DNA from: Streptomyces mayonensis
GTDB taxonomy: Bacteria > Actinomycetota > Actinomycetes > Streptomycetales > Streptomycetaceae
Direction: 5' to 3'
DNA length: 42,929 nucleotides
Assembly (NCBI RefSeq): GCF_018982965.1
Contig: NZ_JACBYP010000071.1
Span: 1 to 42,929, forward strand
This document shows positions 15,763-23,340 of the stretch, piece after piece. A model generated the notes under the pieces. The model worked only from the letters and a program-made list of their open reading frames with translations. It was not told the origin of the DNA and did no database searches. Each line of letters begins with the position of its first letter. The stretch's first letter is position 1. The position numbers and the translations under genes are program-made.

Positions 15763-16350
15763 ATGACCGTCCTTGACGACAGGATCGAGATGGCCGAAGA
15801 GAGCACCGAGCTGACTCTGGACGTCATGTTCGAGTGGCTCGAGAAGATGCCCGTCCCCGAGGGATACAAGACCGAGATCGTCGGGGGTCACGTCTTCATG
15901 TCGCCGCAACGGCACCATCATTTCGAGATCATCTTTGACCTCCTGCAACAACTGCACGCCAAGTACTCACGTAAACAACTGGCTTCGGACGTGCGGATCG
16001 ACTTCCCTGGCCGGCTGAACGGGTTCGCTTGCGACGTAGCGGCCATCTCCGATCGGTCAGTGAAGGACGGCAAGGGCCACTGGCGCTATCAAGACATCGA
16101 ATTCGTCGCAGAGGTGATCTCCAAGGACACCGCCGCCAACGATTACGGACCTAAAAAGGACGCCTACGCCACCGCCGAAGTTCCCGTGTACCTCATCGTC
16201 GACCCGTACGCCGGCGAGTGGCGCCTCCACACCCTCCCCAAAGACGGCAAGTACCACGGCGCGGTCAGCTTCGGTTTCGGGGAGGACGTCGATCTGACCG
16301 GCACCGTCGTCGGTCTCACGCTCAGGACCGACGACTTCCCCCGCGACTGA
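15763..16350 (+). CDS. Uma2-family PD-(D/E)XK nuclease-like protein, copy 2
   Basis: 195 residues, same length as the copy at 13288. Core: Glu37 (TEIVGG), Asp91 (CDVAAIS; Pro90 is replaced by Cys), Glu117 in AEVIS, Lys131/132 (YGPKKDAY). The middle third (about 15900-16160) has visibly more A/T, with codons such as CGT, AAA and CAA, than surrounding genes. That points to a separate history for this segment even though the promoter is nearly identical to copy 1. Function as for copy 1 is unknown. Confidence 0.9.
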   Translation: MTVLDDRIEMAEESTELTLDVMFEWLEKMPVPEGYKTEIVGGHVFMSPQRHHHFEIIFDLLQQLHAKYSRKQLASDVRIDFPGRLNGFACDVAAISDRSVKDGKGHWRYQDIEFVAEVISKDTAANDYGPKKDAYATAEVPVYLIVDPYAGEWRLHTLPKDGKYHGAVSFGFGEDVDLTGTVVGLTLRTDDFPRD

Positions 16351-16371
16351 CCGGGCCCCACCTGGCCCCGG
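16351..16371. terminator. Imperfect GC hairpin between convergent genes
   Basis: CCGGGCCCCA (16351-16360) can pair with TGGCCCCGG (16363-16371), with one bulge, immediately after the Uma2 stop and at the end of the MFS gene. There is no T tract. It may act as a bidirectional terminator. Confidence 0.45.
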
Positions 16372-17742
16372 TCATGCCGCCGGCGCCAGCGCCTCCTCGC
16401 GTTCGCGGGGGACGAAGCGGACCTGGGGGTGGCCGCGGTGCCAGCCGACGGACAGGCGCAGGTTGCCGACGCGGGCCAGGACCAGGCCGATGACGATCGC
16501 CGCGGTCGCGGCCACCGCGCCGCCGGAGGCGAAGCCGGCCCGGGCGCCGTAGGTGTCGGTGACCCAGCCGACGATCGGGGCGCCGACCGGGGAGCCGCCG
16601 AGGAACACCATCATGTACAGGGCCATGACGCGGCCCCGCATGGCCGGGTCGGTGGACATCTGGATACTGGTGTTGGCGGTGACGTTGACCGTCATGCTGA
16701 AGACGCCGATCGGCACCATGAGCAGCGCGAAGAACCACAGCGCGGGTGCCGCCGCCGACACGATCTCCAGCGCGCCGAAGGCCAGGGCCGCGGCGATCAG
16801 GACGCGCAGCCGGGCCGTGCCGCGGCGGGCGGCGAGCAGGGCGCCGGCCACCGAGCCGACGGCCATCAGGGTGTTGAAGAGGCTGTAGGCCCCGGCGCCC
16901 GCGTCGAAGACGTCGTCGGCGAAGGCGGACAGGAAGACCGGGAAGTTGAAGCCGAAGGTGCCGATGAACCCGACCAGCGTGATCGTCAGGATCAGCTCGG
17001 GCCGCCCGGCGACGTAGCGCAGGCCCTCGCGGAGCTGGCCCTTGCCGCGCGGGGTGCGCTCGACGGCGTGCAGGTCGCGGGCGCGCATCAGCAGCAGGCA
17101 GCTGAGCGGCGCGACGAAGGACAGCCCGTTGGCGAGGAACGCCCAGCCGGTGCCCACGCCGGTGATCATGAGACCGGCGACGGCGGGGCCGACGAGGCGG
17201 GCGGACTGGAAGTTGGCGGAGTTGAGGCTGACCGCGTTCTGCAGCTGGTCCCGGCCGACCAGCTCGGCGACGAAGGACTGGCGGGCCGGGTTGTCGAGGA
17301 CGGTGGCCAGGCCCATCGCGAAGGCCGCGACGTACACGTGCCAGACCTCGACCCGGCCGGTCAGGGTGAGGACGGCGAGGGCGAGGGCGGTGACGGCCAT
17401 CGCGGACTGGGTGCCGAGCAGCGTGGGCCGCTTGCGCCAGCGGTCGACGAGGACGCCGCCGTAGAGGCCGAAGAGGAGCATCGGCAGGAACTGCAGGGCG
17501 GTGGTGATGCCGACGGCGGCCGAGGAGCCGGTGAGGCTGAGCACCAGCCAGTCCTGGGCGATGCGCTGCATCCAGGTGCCGATGTTGGAGACGACCTGGC
17601 CCATGAAGAACAGGCGGTAGTTCCTGACCTTCAGGGAGGCGAACATCGACGTCTTGCGAGGGGCGTCGGGGGTGAGGGCGGTGGTCGGGTCGTCGGGGCC
17701 GTCAGGTGCGGGGGCGGAAGCTGCTCCGGGTCCCGTACTCAA
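16372..17742 (-). CDS. MFS exporter, DHA3/EntS-like
   Basis: 456 residues with 12 predicted membrane helices after a ~35-residue cytosolic tail. It has NYRLFFMGQVVSNIGTWMQRIAQDWLVL and GLYGGVLVDRWRKR (motif A) and DNPARQSFVAELVGRDQLQNAVSLNS, features of the MFS_3 (EntS/DHA3) exporters. The start is TTG 17742, supported by GAGGAGG 9 nt upstream. The MarR gene lies 27 bp upstream on the same strand, so the two form an operon. It probably extrudes a small toxic or natural compound whose binding releases MarR. Confidence 0.9.
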   Translation of the reverse strand: MSTGPGAASAPAPDGPDDPTTALTPDAPRKTSMFASLKVRNYRLFFMGQVVSNIGTWMQRIAQDWLVLSLTGSSAAVGITTALQFLPMLLFGLYGGVLVDRWRKRPTLLGTQSAMAVTALALAVLTLTGRVEVWHVYVAAFAMGLATVLDNPARQSFVAELVGRDQLQNAVSLNSANFQSARLVGPAVAGLMITGVGTGWAFLANGLSFVAPLSCLLLMRARDLHAVERTPRGKGQLREGLRYVAGRPELILTITLVGFIGTFGFNFPVFLSAFADDVFDAGAGAYSLFNTLMAVGSVAGALLAARRGTARLRVLIAAALAFGALEIVSAAAPALWFFALLMVPIGVFSMTVNVTANTSIQMSTDPAMRGRVMALYMMVFLGGSPVGAPIVGWVTDTYGARAGFASGGAVAATAAIVIGLVLARVGNLRLSVGWHRGHPQVRFVPREREEALAPAA

Positions 17743-17769
17743 AAGGGTTCGCCTCCTCGCGAATGCTGC

Positions 17770-18207
17770 TTACCGGTGTGCGAGTTTCTCCAGCACGGGC
17801 GCCGCGGCGCGGAGTTTCGCCCACTCGTCGTCGTCGAGTCCCTCGACCAGCGTGGCCAGGAACGCGTTCCGCTTGCGGCGGCTCTCCTCGAGCATCACCA
17901 CGGCCTGCTCGGTCTGCGTCACGACCTTCTGGCGCCGGTCCTCGGGGTGCGGCTCCAGCCGGACCAGGCCCTTGGCCTCGAGGAGTGCCACGATGCGGGT
18001 CATCGAGGGCGGCTGGACGTGTTCCTTGCGGGCCAGCTCGCCCGGGGTCGCGCTGCCGCAGTTGGAGAGGGTGCCGAGCACCGACATCTCGGTGGGGCTC
18101 AGCGACTCGTCGACCCGCTGGTGCTTGAGCCGACGGGACAACCGCATCACGGCGGAGCGCAGGGAGTTCACGGCGGCGGCGTCGTCGCCATGCTTGAGGT
18201 CCGGCAT
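17770..18207 (-). CDS. MarR-family repressor of the MFS operon
   Basis: 145 residues, full MarR length. The winged helix is LSPTEMSVLGTLSNCGSATPGELARKEHVQPPSMTRIVALLEAKGLVRL (read as separate helices), followed by the wing HPEDRRQKVV. ATG 18207 has TAAGGAA just upstream and a TACGCT -10-like box 7 nt before it. It is the first gene of an operon with the MFS exporter and very likely represses it together with itself. Confidence 0.9.
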   Translation of the reverse strand: MPDLKHGDDAAAVNSLRSAVMRLSRRLKHQRVDESLSPTEMSVLGTLSNCGSATPGELARKEHVQPPSMTRIVALLEAKGLVRLEPHPEDRRQKVVTQTEQAVVMLEESRRKRNAFLATLVEGLDDDEWAKLRAAAPVLEKLAHR

Positions 18208-18356
18208 GTTCCTTAGCGTAACTCATTAGTCTGGCGAAGTACTACCGCCCGTCAGCCGCGTGCCCGTGACGCCCGCCACTGAAACCCACAGTTCACCCGT
18301 ACGAGTGAGTCGGTTACGGAAATGGGAGCGACACCCGTCCAGCGGGGGTGACCCTC

Positions 18357-18545
18357 GTGGACATGGGGACCAGCGTGCTCAGCCTGCGGATGGACGGGGA
18401 GCTGCTCGAACGGCTCCGGGATCATGCGGCGAAAAGAGGAATGAGCGTCCAGGACTATGTCGTCCGGACGCTCGTCCGCAATGACTTCGACGAGCGGTTC
18501 CAGTCCGCCGTGGAGGAGACGGAACGTTTCTACGGGGTCACCTGA
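18357..18545 (+). CDS. Ribbon-helix-helix (CopG/MetJ-like) small protein
   Basis: 62 residues. The RHH fold is visible as the strand SVLSLRMDGELLERLRDH, then AAKRGMSVQDYVVRTLVRN. GTG 18357 is preferred because GGGGGTGA (18344-18351), a near match to the anti-Shine-Dalgarno complement, lies 5 nt upstream; ATG 18363 and GTG 18348 are alternatives. RHH proteins are often antitoxins or plasmid/metal regulators. No toxin gene is adjacent, so an orphan DNA-binding protein is more likely. Confidence 0.75.
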   Translation: MDMGTSVLSLRMDGELLERLRDHAAKRGMSVQDYVVRTLVRNDFDERFQSAVEETERFYGVT

Positions 18546-18583
18546 AGCCCGCGCGCGTCTACGGGGTCGCCTGGGCCCGCGTC
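18529..18583. repeat. 29-bp duplication across the RHH stop codon
   Basis: TCTACGGGGTCACCTG (18529-18544) recurs as TCTACGGGGTCGCCTG (18558-18573), and the flanking CCCGCG is repeated as well. The period is 29 bp. The first copy encodes the C-terminus and stop of the RHH protein; the second lies downstream. Confidence 0.6.
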
Positions 18584-18596
18584 CACAGAGGGCGGC

Positions 18597-20054
18597 TCAC
18601 GTCAGGCCCAGGGCCGGCATCAGGTAGTAGAAGGCGAAGACCGCCGACACCACGTGCATCGCCACCGGCACCTCGCGGCCCCGTCCGGCCGCCAGGCGCA
18701 GCACCGAGAAGGTGAGGAAGCCCATGCCGATGCCGTTGGTGATCGAGTAGGTGAACGGCATCATCAGCATCGTCACGAAGGCCGGGATGGCGATCGTGAA
18801 GTCGGACCAGTCGATCTCCCGGATCGAGCCGGCCAGGATCAGGAAGCCGACCGCGATCAGCGCCGGGGTGGCCGCCTGGGACGGCACCATCGTGGCGACC
18901 GGCGTGAGGAAGAGCGCCAGGGCGAACAGCGCGCCGGTGACGACGTTGGCGAAGCCGGTACGCGCGCCCTCGCCGACGCCCGCCGTCGACTCCACGAAGC
19001 AGGTCGTGGCGGAGGCCGAGCTGGCACCGCCCGCGGCGACCGCGACGCCGTCGACGAAGAGGACCTTGTTGATGCCCGGCATCTGACCCTCGGCGTCGGT
19101 CAGCTTCGCCTCGTCGCTGACGCCCATGATCGTGCCCATCGCGTCGAAGAAGCACGACAGCAGCACGGTGAAGACGAAGAGCACCCCGGTCAGCACGCCG
19201 ACCTTGCCGAACCCGCCGAACAGGCTGACCTCGCCGACCAGTCCGAAGTCGGGCGTGGCGACGGGGTTGCCCGGCCACTCTGGGGTGGTCAGGCCCCAGG
19301 ACGGGATGTCGGTGACGGCGTTGACGACCACCGCGACCACGGTCATCACGACGATCGAGATGAGGATCGCGCCCGGGGTCCTGCGCACGATCAGCGCGAG
19401 GGTCAGCAGCACGCCGAGGACGAAGATCAGCACCGGCCAGCCGTGCAGGTGGCCGCCGGTGCCCAGCTGGAGCGGCACGGTGGTCTGCGCGGCGTCGGGC
19501 ATCCGGGTGACGAAACCGGAGTCGACCAGACCGACGATCATGACGAACAGGCCGATACCGATGGAGATGGCCTTGCGCAGGCCGTAGGGCACGGCGTTCA
19601 TCACGCGTTCCCGCAGGCCGGTGGCGACCAGCAGCATGACGATGAAGCCCGCCAGCACCACCATGCCCATGGCGTCCGGCCAGGACATCCGCGGGGCGAG
19701 CTGGAGGGCGACGACCGAGTTCACGCCGAGGCCCGCGGCGAGCGCGATCGGCACGTTGCCGATGACGCCCATCAGCAGCGTCGTGAACGCCGCCGTCAGG
19801 GCGGTCGCGGTGACCAGCTGGCCGTTGTCGAGCTGGTGGCCGTACATGTCCTTCGCGCTGCCCAGGATGATCGGGTTCAGCACGATGATGTAGGCCATCG
19901 CGAAGAAGGTGGCGAAGCCGCCGCGGATCTCACGGGGCAGGGTGCTGCCGCGCTCGGAGATCCTGAAGTAACGGTCGAGGCCGTTCTGCGGGGGCCGGCG
20001 GTCCTCCGGCGGTTCGGGGGACGGGGGGACCTTGGCGGAGGCCGAGGTGGACAT
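18597..20054 (-). CDS. NCS2/AzgA-type purine permease
   Basis: 485 residues, 12-14 membrane segments. Family motifs: AMAYIIVLNPIIL near the start, GLGVNSVVAL (84-ish), FFDAMGTIMGV in the middle and ESTAGVGEGARTG. These place it in the guanine/hypoxanthine/adenine (AzgA, PbuG/PbuO) branch of proton-coupled nucleobase transporters. ATG 20054 has GAGGT 6 nt upstream; the ATG at 20066 has a poorer spacing. It lies opposite a DUF2530 gene, a pairing often seen in Streptomyces. No purine riboswitch fold was recognised in the upstream 200 bp. Confidence 0.9.
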   Translation of the reverse strand: MSTSASAKVPPSPEPPEDRRPPQNGLDRYFRISERGSTLPREIRGGFATFFAMAYIIVLNPIILGSAKDMYGHQLDNGQLVTATALTAAFTTLLMGVIGNVPIALAAGLGVNSVVALQLAPRMSWPDAMGMVVLAGFIVMLLVATGLRERVMNAVPYGLRKAISIGIGLFVMIVGLVDSGFVTRMPDAAQTTVPLQLGTGGHLHGWPVLIFVLGVLLTLALIVRRTPGAILISIVVMTVVAVVVNAVTDIPSWGLTTPEWPGNPVATPDFGLVGEVSLFGGFGKVGVLTGVLFVFTVLLSCFFDAMGTIMGVSDEAKLTDAEGQMPGINKVLFVDGVAVAAGGASSASATTCFVESTAGVGEGARTGFANVVTGALFALALFLTPVATMVPSQAATPALIAVGFLILAGSIREIDWSDFTIAIPAFVTMLMMPFTYSITNGIGMGFLTFSVLRLAAGRGREVPVAMHVVSAVFAFYYLMPALGLT

Positions 20055-20166
20055 GCGGAACCTCATGCACCGACAGGTTCCCCCACGGCCGTGTCGGCGT
20101 TCCTGTTGGTGTTTCCTACGAATGAAAACAGTCAGAGACAAACGGGTTCAGTATGAACGTATGAGC

Positions 20167-20186
20167 CGCGGAGCGCTATCTCCGCG
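20167..20186. other. Hairpin in the permease/DUF2530 intergenic region
   Basis: CGCGGAG-CGCTAT-CTCCGCG forms a perfect 7-bp stem. It lies between the divergent permease and DUF2530 genes. Role unknown; it could be an operator or a leader hairpin of the permease mRNA. Confidence 0.4.
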
Positions 20187-20256
20187 CGTAGACCCCTGGC
20201 GTCTGCCTGGCGGCTGCCTCGCGGAGTCCTGGCGAACCTCTGTCGGAACTCCCTCG

Positions 20257-20269
20257 TAAGCTGTACGCA
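20257..20269 (+). promoter_or_regulatory. -10 box of a leaderless DUF2530 mRNA
   Basis: TAAGCT (20257-20262), 6 nt, then ATG 20269. No ribosome site is present, so translation is probably leaderless. Confidence 0.5.
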
Positions 20270-20535
20270 TGACGAAGTGGACACCCACGCACGAGGCGCC
20301 GGAGCCCCTGGAGGGCCCCGTGGTTCCGACCATCGTCGGCGGCACCGCCCTGTGGTTCGTCCTCTTCCTGGTGCAGCTGCCCTTCTACGGCTGGTTCGAC
20401 GACCGCGGGCACGCCTGGTGGGTGTGGACCTGTCTGGCCGGGGCCGGGCTCGGCCTGATCGGCATCTGGTACGTCCGGGGGCGCGACGCCGCGATCAGGC
20501 GGGAGGCCGCCGCACGGGAGACCGCGGAGGGGTGA
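20269..20535 (+). CDS. DUF2530 two-helix membrane protein
   Basis: 88 residues. Two membrane helices (GGTALWFVLFLVQLPFYGWF and WWVWTCLAGAGLGLIGIWYV) are separated by a short DDRGHA loop, with a proline-rich start and a basic tail (RGRDAAIRREAAARE). This is the actinobacterial DUF2530 family, function unknown. It is divergent from the purine permease. Confidence 0.88.
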   Translation: MTKWTPTHEAPEPLEGPVVPTIVGGTALWFVLFLVQLPFYGWFDDRGHAWWVWTCLAGAGLGLIGIWYVRGRDAAIRREAAARETAEG

Positions 20536-20543
20536 CGAGCCAG

Positions 20544-20622
20544 GGGTACGGGCCACGGGGTGCGAGACCAGCGGGTACGGGCCACGGAGTGCGAGGCCAA
20601 GGGGTACGGGCCACGGGGTAGT
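20544..20622. repeat. 29-bp tandem repeat, about 2.7 copies
   Basis: GGGTACGGGCCACGG starts at 20544, 20573 and 20602, exactly 29 bp apart, with related sequence (GTGCGAG-CCA) filling the units. It lies between DUF2530 and the P-type ATPase gene. The units abut with no unique spacers, so it is not a CRISPR. Function unknown. Confidence 0.8.
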
Positions 20623-20720
20623 ACCAGGGCAGCACACCGCGCCGGAGTGCCTCGTACTCTGGTCGGATCTTCCCCCATTCCGGAGGGTGGAGCCGTAGGT
20701 CCGCACGTACCGTCGAACGC

Positions 20721-23123
20721 ATGACGCATCTCGACGCGGACGACCGGCTCGATCCCGCGCAACCCGACGGCGCCGTCTCCGCTCCCGCCTCCCCGGCCGG
20801 GCTCACGGCCGCCCAGGTCGCCGAACGGGTCGCACGCGGCCAGGTCAACGACGTGCCGGTGCGCAGCAGCCGCTCGCTGACCGACATCGTCCGCGCCAAC
20901 GTCTTCACCCGGTTCAACGCCATCATCGGCGTCCTGTGGGTGATCATGCTGATCGTGGCGCCGATCCAGGACAGCCTCTTCGGCTTCGTGATCCTCGCCA
21001 ACACCGGCATCGGCATCGTCCAGGAGTGGCGGGCCAAGAAGACCCTGGACTCGCTCGCCGTCATCGGCGAGGCCCGGCCGACGGTGCGCCGGGACGGGAC
21101 CGCCGCCGAGGTCAGCACCTCCGAGATCGTGCTGGACGACGTCATCGAGACCGGGCCCGGCGACAAGGTCGTCGTCGACGGCGTGTGCGTCGAGGCGGAC
21201 GGGCTGGAGATCGACGAGTCCCTGCTGACCGGCGAGGCCGACCCCGTCGTCAAGCAGCCCGGCGACCAGGTCATGTCCGGCAGCTTCGTGGTGGCGGGCG
21301 GCGGCGCCTTCCGGGCGACCAGGGTCGGCCGCGAGGCGTACGCCGCGCAGCTCGCCGAGGAGGCCTCGCGGTTCACGCTGGTCCAGTCCGAGCTGCGGTC
21401 CGGGATCTCCACGATCCTCAAGTACGTCACCTGGATGATGGTCCCGACCGCGATCGGCCTGATCCTCAGCCGGCTGTTCGCCAAGGACAACGCGCTGGAC
21501 GACTCGATCGCCCGCACCGTCGGCGGCATCGTCCCGATGGTCCCGGAGGGCCTGGTCCTGCTCACCTCCGTCGCCTTCGCGATCGGCGTGATCCGGCTCG
21601 GGCGCAAGCAGTGCCTGGTCCAGGAGCTGCCCGCCATCGAGGGCCTGGCCCGCGTCGACACCGTCTGCCTCGACAAGACCGGCACCCTCACCGAGGGCGG
21701 CATGGACGTCACCGGCCTGCGCGTCCTCGACGGTGCCGACGAGGCGTACGTCCGCTCGGTGCTCGGCGCCCTCGGCGCGTCCGACCCCCGCCCGAACGCC
21801 TCCCTCCAGGCCGTCATCGACGCCTACCCGGCCGGCGGGGACCGGCACCGCACCGACGCGCTGCCCTTCTCCTCCGCCCGCAAGTACAGCGGCGCCACCT
21901 TCCGCGAGAGCGACGGCACCTCCCGTACGTGGCTGCTGGGCGCGCCGGACGTGCTGCTGGCCGAGGACCACCCGGCGCTCGCCGAGACCGGGCGGCTCAA
22001 CGAGCAGGGGCTGCGCGTCCTGCTGCTCGCCCGCGCCGCCCGCGCCCTCGACGATCCCGCGGTGGCCGAGGGCGTCGAGCCCTTCGCCCTGGTCGTCCTG
22101 GAGCAGCGGCTGCGCCCGGACGCCGCCGACACCCTGCGCTACTTCGCCGACCAGGACGTCAGCGCCAAGGTCATCTCCGGCGACAACGCCGTGTCGGTCG
22201 GCGCGGTGGCCGCCAAGCTGGGGCTGTCCGGCACGACCGTGGACGCGCGGCGACTGCCCGCCGAGCGGGAGGAGATGGCGGGCGCGCTCGACGAGGGCAC
22301 CGTCTTCGGGCGGGTCACCCCGCAGCAGAAGCGGGACATGGTGGGCGCCCTCCAGTCGCGCGGCCACACCGTCGCGATGACCGGCGACGGCGTCAACGAC
22401 GTCCTCGCGCTCAAGGACGCCGACATCGGTGTCGCGATGGGCTCGGGCTCGGAGGCGACCCGGTCGGTCGCGCAGATCGTGCTGCTCAACAACAGCTTCG
22501 CCACGCTGCCGTCGGTGGTCGCCGAGGGGCGCCGGGTGATCGGCAACATCACACGCGTGGCGACGCTGTTCCTGGTGAAGACCGTGTACTCGGTGCTGCT
22601 CGCGATCCTGGTCGTCTGCTCGCAGGTCGAGTACCCGTTCCTGCCCCGCCACCTCACCCTGCTGTCCACGCTCACCATCGGCGTCCCCGCCTTCTTCCTG
22701 GCCCTCGCCCCCAACAAGGAGAGAGCCAGGCCCCACTTCGTACGGCGCGTGATGCGGTACGCGATCCCCGGCGGCGTGGTGGCGGGCGCGGCGACCTTCG
22801 CGACGTACCTCGTCGCCCGCAGCCACTACTCCGGGCCCGGCGCGCTGGACGCGGAGACGAGCGCGGCGACGCTGACGCTGTTCCTGATCTCCATGTGGGT
22901 ACTGGCGATCATCGCCCGGCCCTACACCTGGTGGCGGGTGCTGCTGGTGGCCGCGATGGGCCTGGCGTTCCTGGTGGTGCTGGCGGTGCCGTGGCTGCAG
23001 GACTTCTTCGCGCTGAAGCTGGTCGGCGTGACGATGCCGTGGACCGCGGTCGCCATCGCGGTGGCCGGAGCGGGGCTGCTGGAACTGGTGTGGCGGTGGG
23101 TGGACCGGCGCTTCCCGGTGTGA
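20721..23123 (+). CDS. ctpE: P-type cation ATPase, CtpE-like
   Basis: 800 residues. Actuator-domain motif TGEAD (170-174); phosphorylation site DKTGTLT with Asp318; hinge TGDGVND near 553; M4 motif VPMVPEGLVLLTSVAFA (271-287). The PMVPEGL M4 motif and overall size match mycobacterial CtpE, reported to transport Ca2+, rather than heavy-metal CPx pumps; there is no N-terminal metal-binding domain. About ten membrane helices. ATG 20721 lies 7 nt after a TACCGT box. Calcium as substrate is inferred from homology by motif. Confidence 0.88.
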   Translation: MTHLDADDRLDPAQPDGAVSAPASPAGLTAAQVAERVARGQVNDVPVRSSRSLTDIVRANVFTRFNAIIGVLWVIMLIVAPIQDSLFGFVILANTGIGIVQEWRAKKTLDSLAVIGEARPTVRRDGTAAEVSTSEIVLDDVIETGPGDKVVVDGVCVEADGLEIDESLLTGEADPVVKQPGDQVMSGSFVVAGGGAFRATRVGREAYAAQLAEEASRFTLVQSELRSGISTILKYVTWMMVPTAIGLILSRLFAKDNALDDSIARTVGGIVPMVPEGLVLLTSVAFAIGVIRLGRKQCLVQELPAIEGLARVDTVCLDKTGTLTEGGMDVTGLRVLDGADEAYVRSVLGALGASDPRPNASLQAVIDAYPAGGDRHRTDALPFSSARKYSGATFRESDGTSRTWLLGAPDVLLAEDHPALAETGRLNEQGLRVLLLARAARALDDPAVAEGVEPFALVVLEQRLRPDAADTLRYFADQDVSAKVISGDNAVSVGAVAAKLGLSGTTVDARRLPAEREEMAGALDEGTVFGRVTPQQKRDMVGALQSRGHTVAMTGDGVNDVLALKDADIGVAMGSGSEATRSVAQIVLLNNSFATLPSVVAEGRRVIGNITRVATLFLVKTVYSVLLAILVVCSQVEYPFLPRHLTLLSTLTIGVPAFFLALAPNKERARPHFVRRVMRYAIPGGVVAGAATFATYLVARSHYSGPGALDAETSAATLTLFLISMWVLAIIARPYTWWRVLLVAAMGLAFLVVLAVPWLQDFFALKLVGVTMPWTAVAIAVAGAGLLELVWRWVDRRFPV

Positions 23124-23131
23124 TGCTTAGT

Positions 23132-23340
23132 GCCGGGGGTGCCGGGGGTGCCGGGGGTGCCGGGGGTGCCGGGCGTGCCTGAGGTGCCGGCGCGAGACGT
23201 CCGCCGGGGCCCGGTGGCGGGTGCCCGGGTGGCGGGTGCCCGGGGTGCCCGGGCGAGGCGTCCACCGTGTGCCCAGGCGTCCGGGCGTCCGGGTGCCCGG
23301 ATGAGGCGTCCGCCGGGCGCCCGGGTGAGGGTGGAACCCG
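23132..23340. repeat. Short GC tandem repeats after ctpE
   Basis: GCCGGGGGT repeats about four times exactly from 23132, then degenerates (GCCGGGCGT, GCCTGAGGT). It is followed by GGTGGCGGGTGCCCGG and GGCGTCCG-type repeats up to the stop of the large ATPase gene. This 217-bp gap between convergent genes holds no believable gene. Simple-sequence expansion is likely. Confidence 0.8.

Noticed and set aside
16429..18216. 595-codon frame on the + strand
   Set aside because: Antisense to MFS and MarR genes, whose motifs are clear.
18357..18545. Toxin-antitoxin module
   Set aside because: An RHH protein is present but no toxin-like gene is adjacent on either side.
18654..20156. 500-codon His/Arg/Glu-rich frame on the + strand
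   Set aside because: Antisense shadow of the purine permease; no ribosome site or domain.
20544..20622. CRISPR-like 29-bp periodic repeat
   Set aside because: Units abut without unique spacers, only about three copies, no cas genes.
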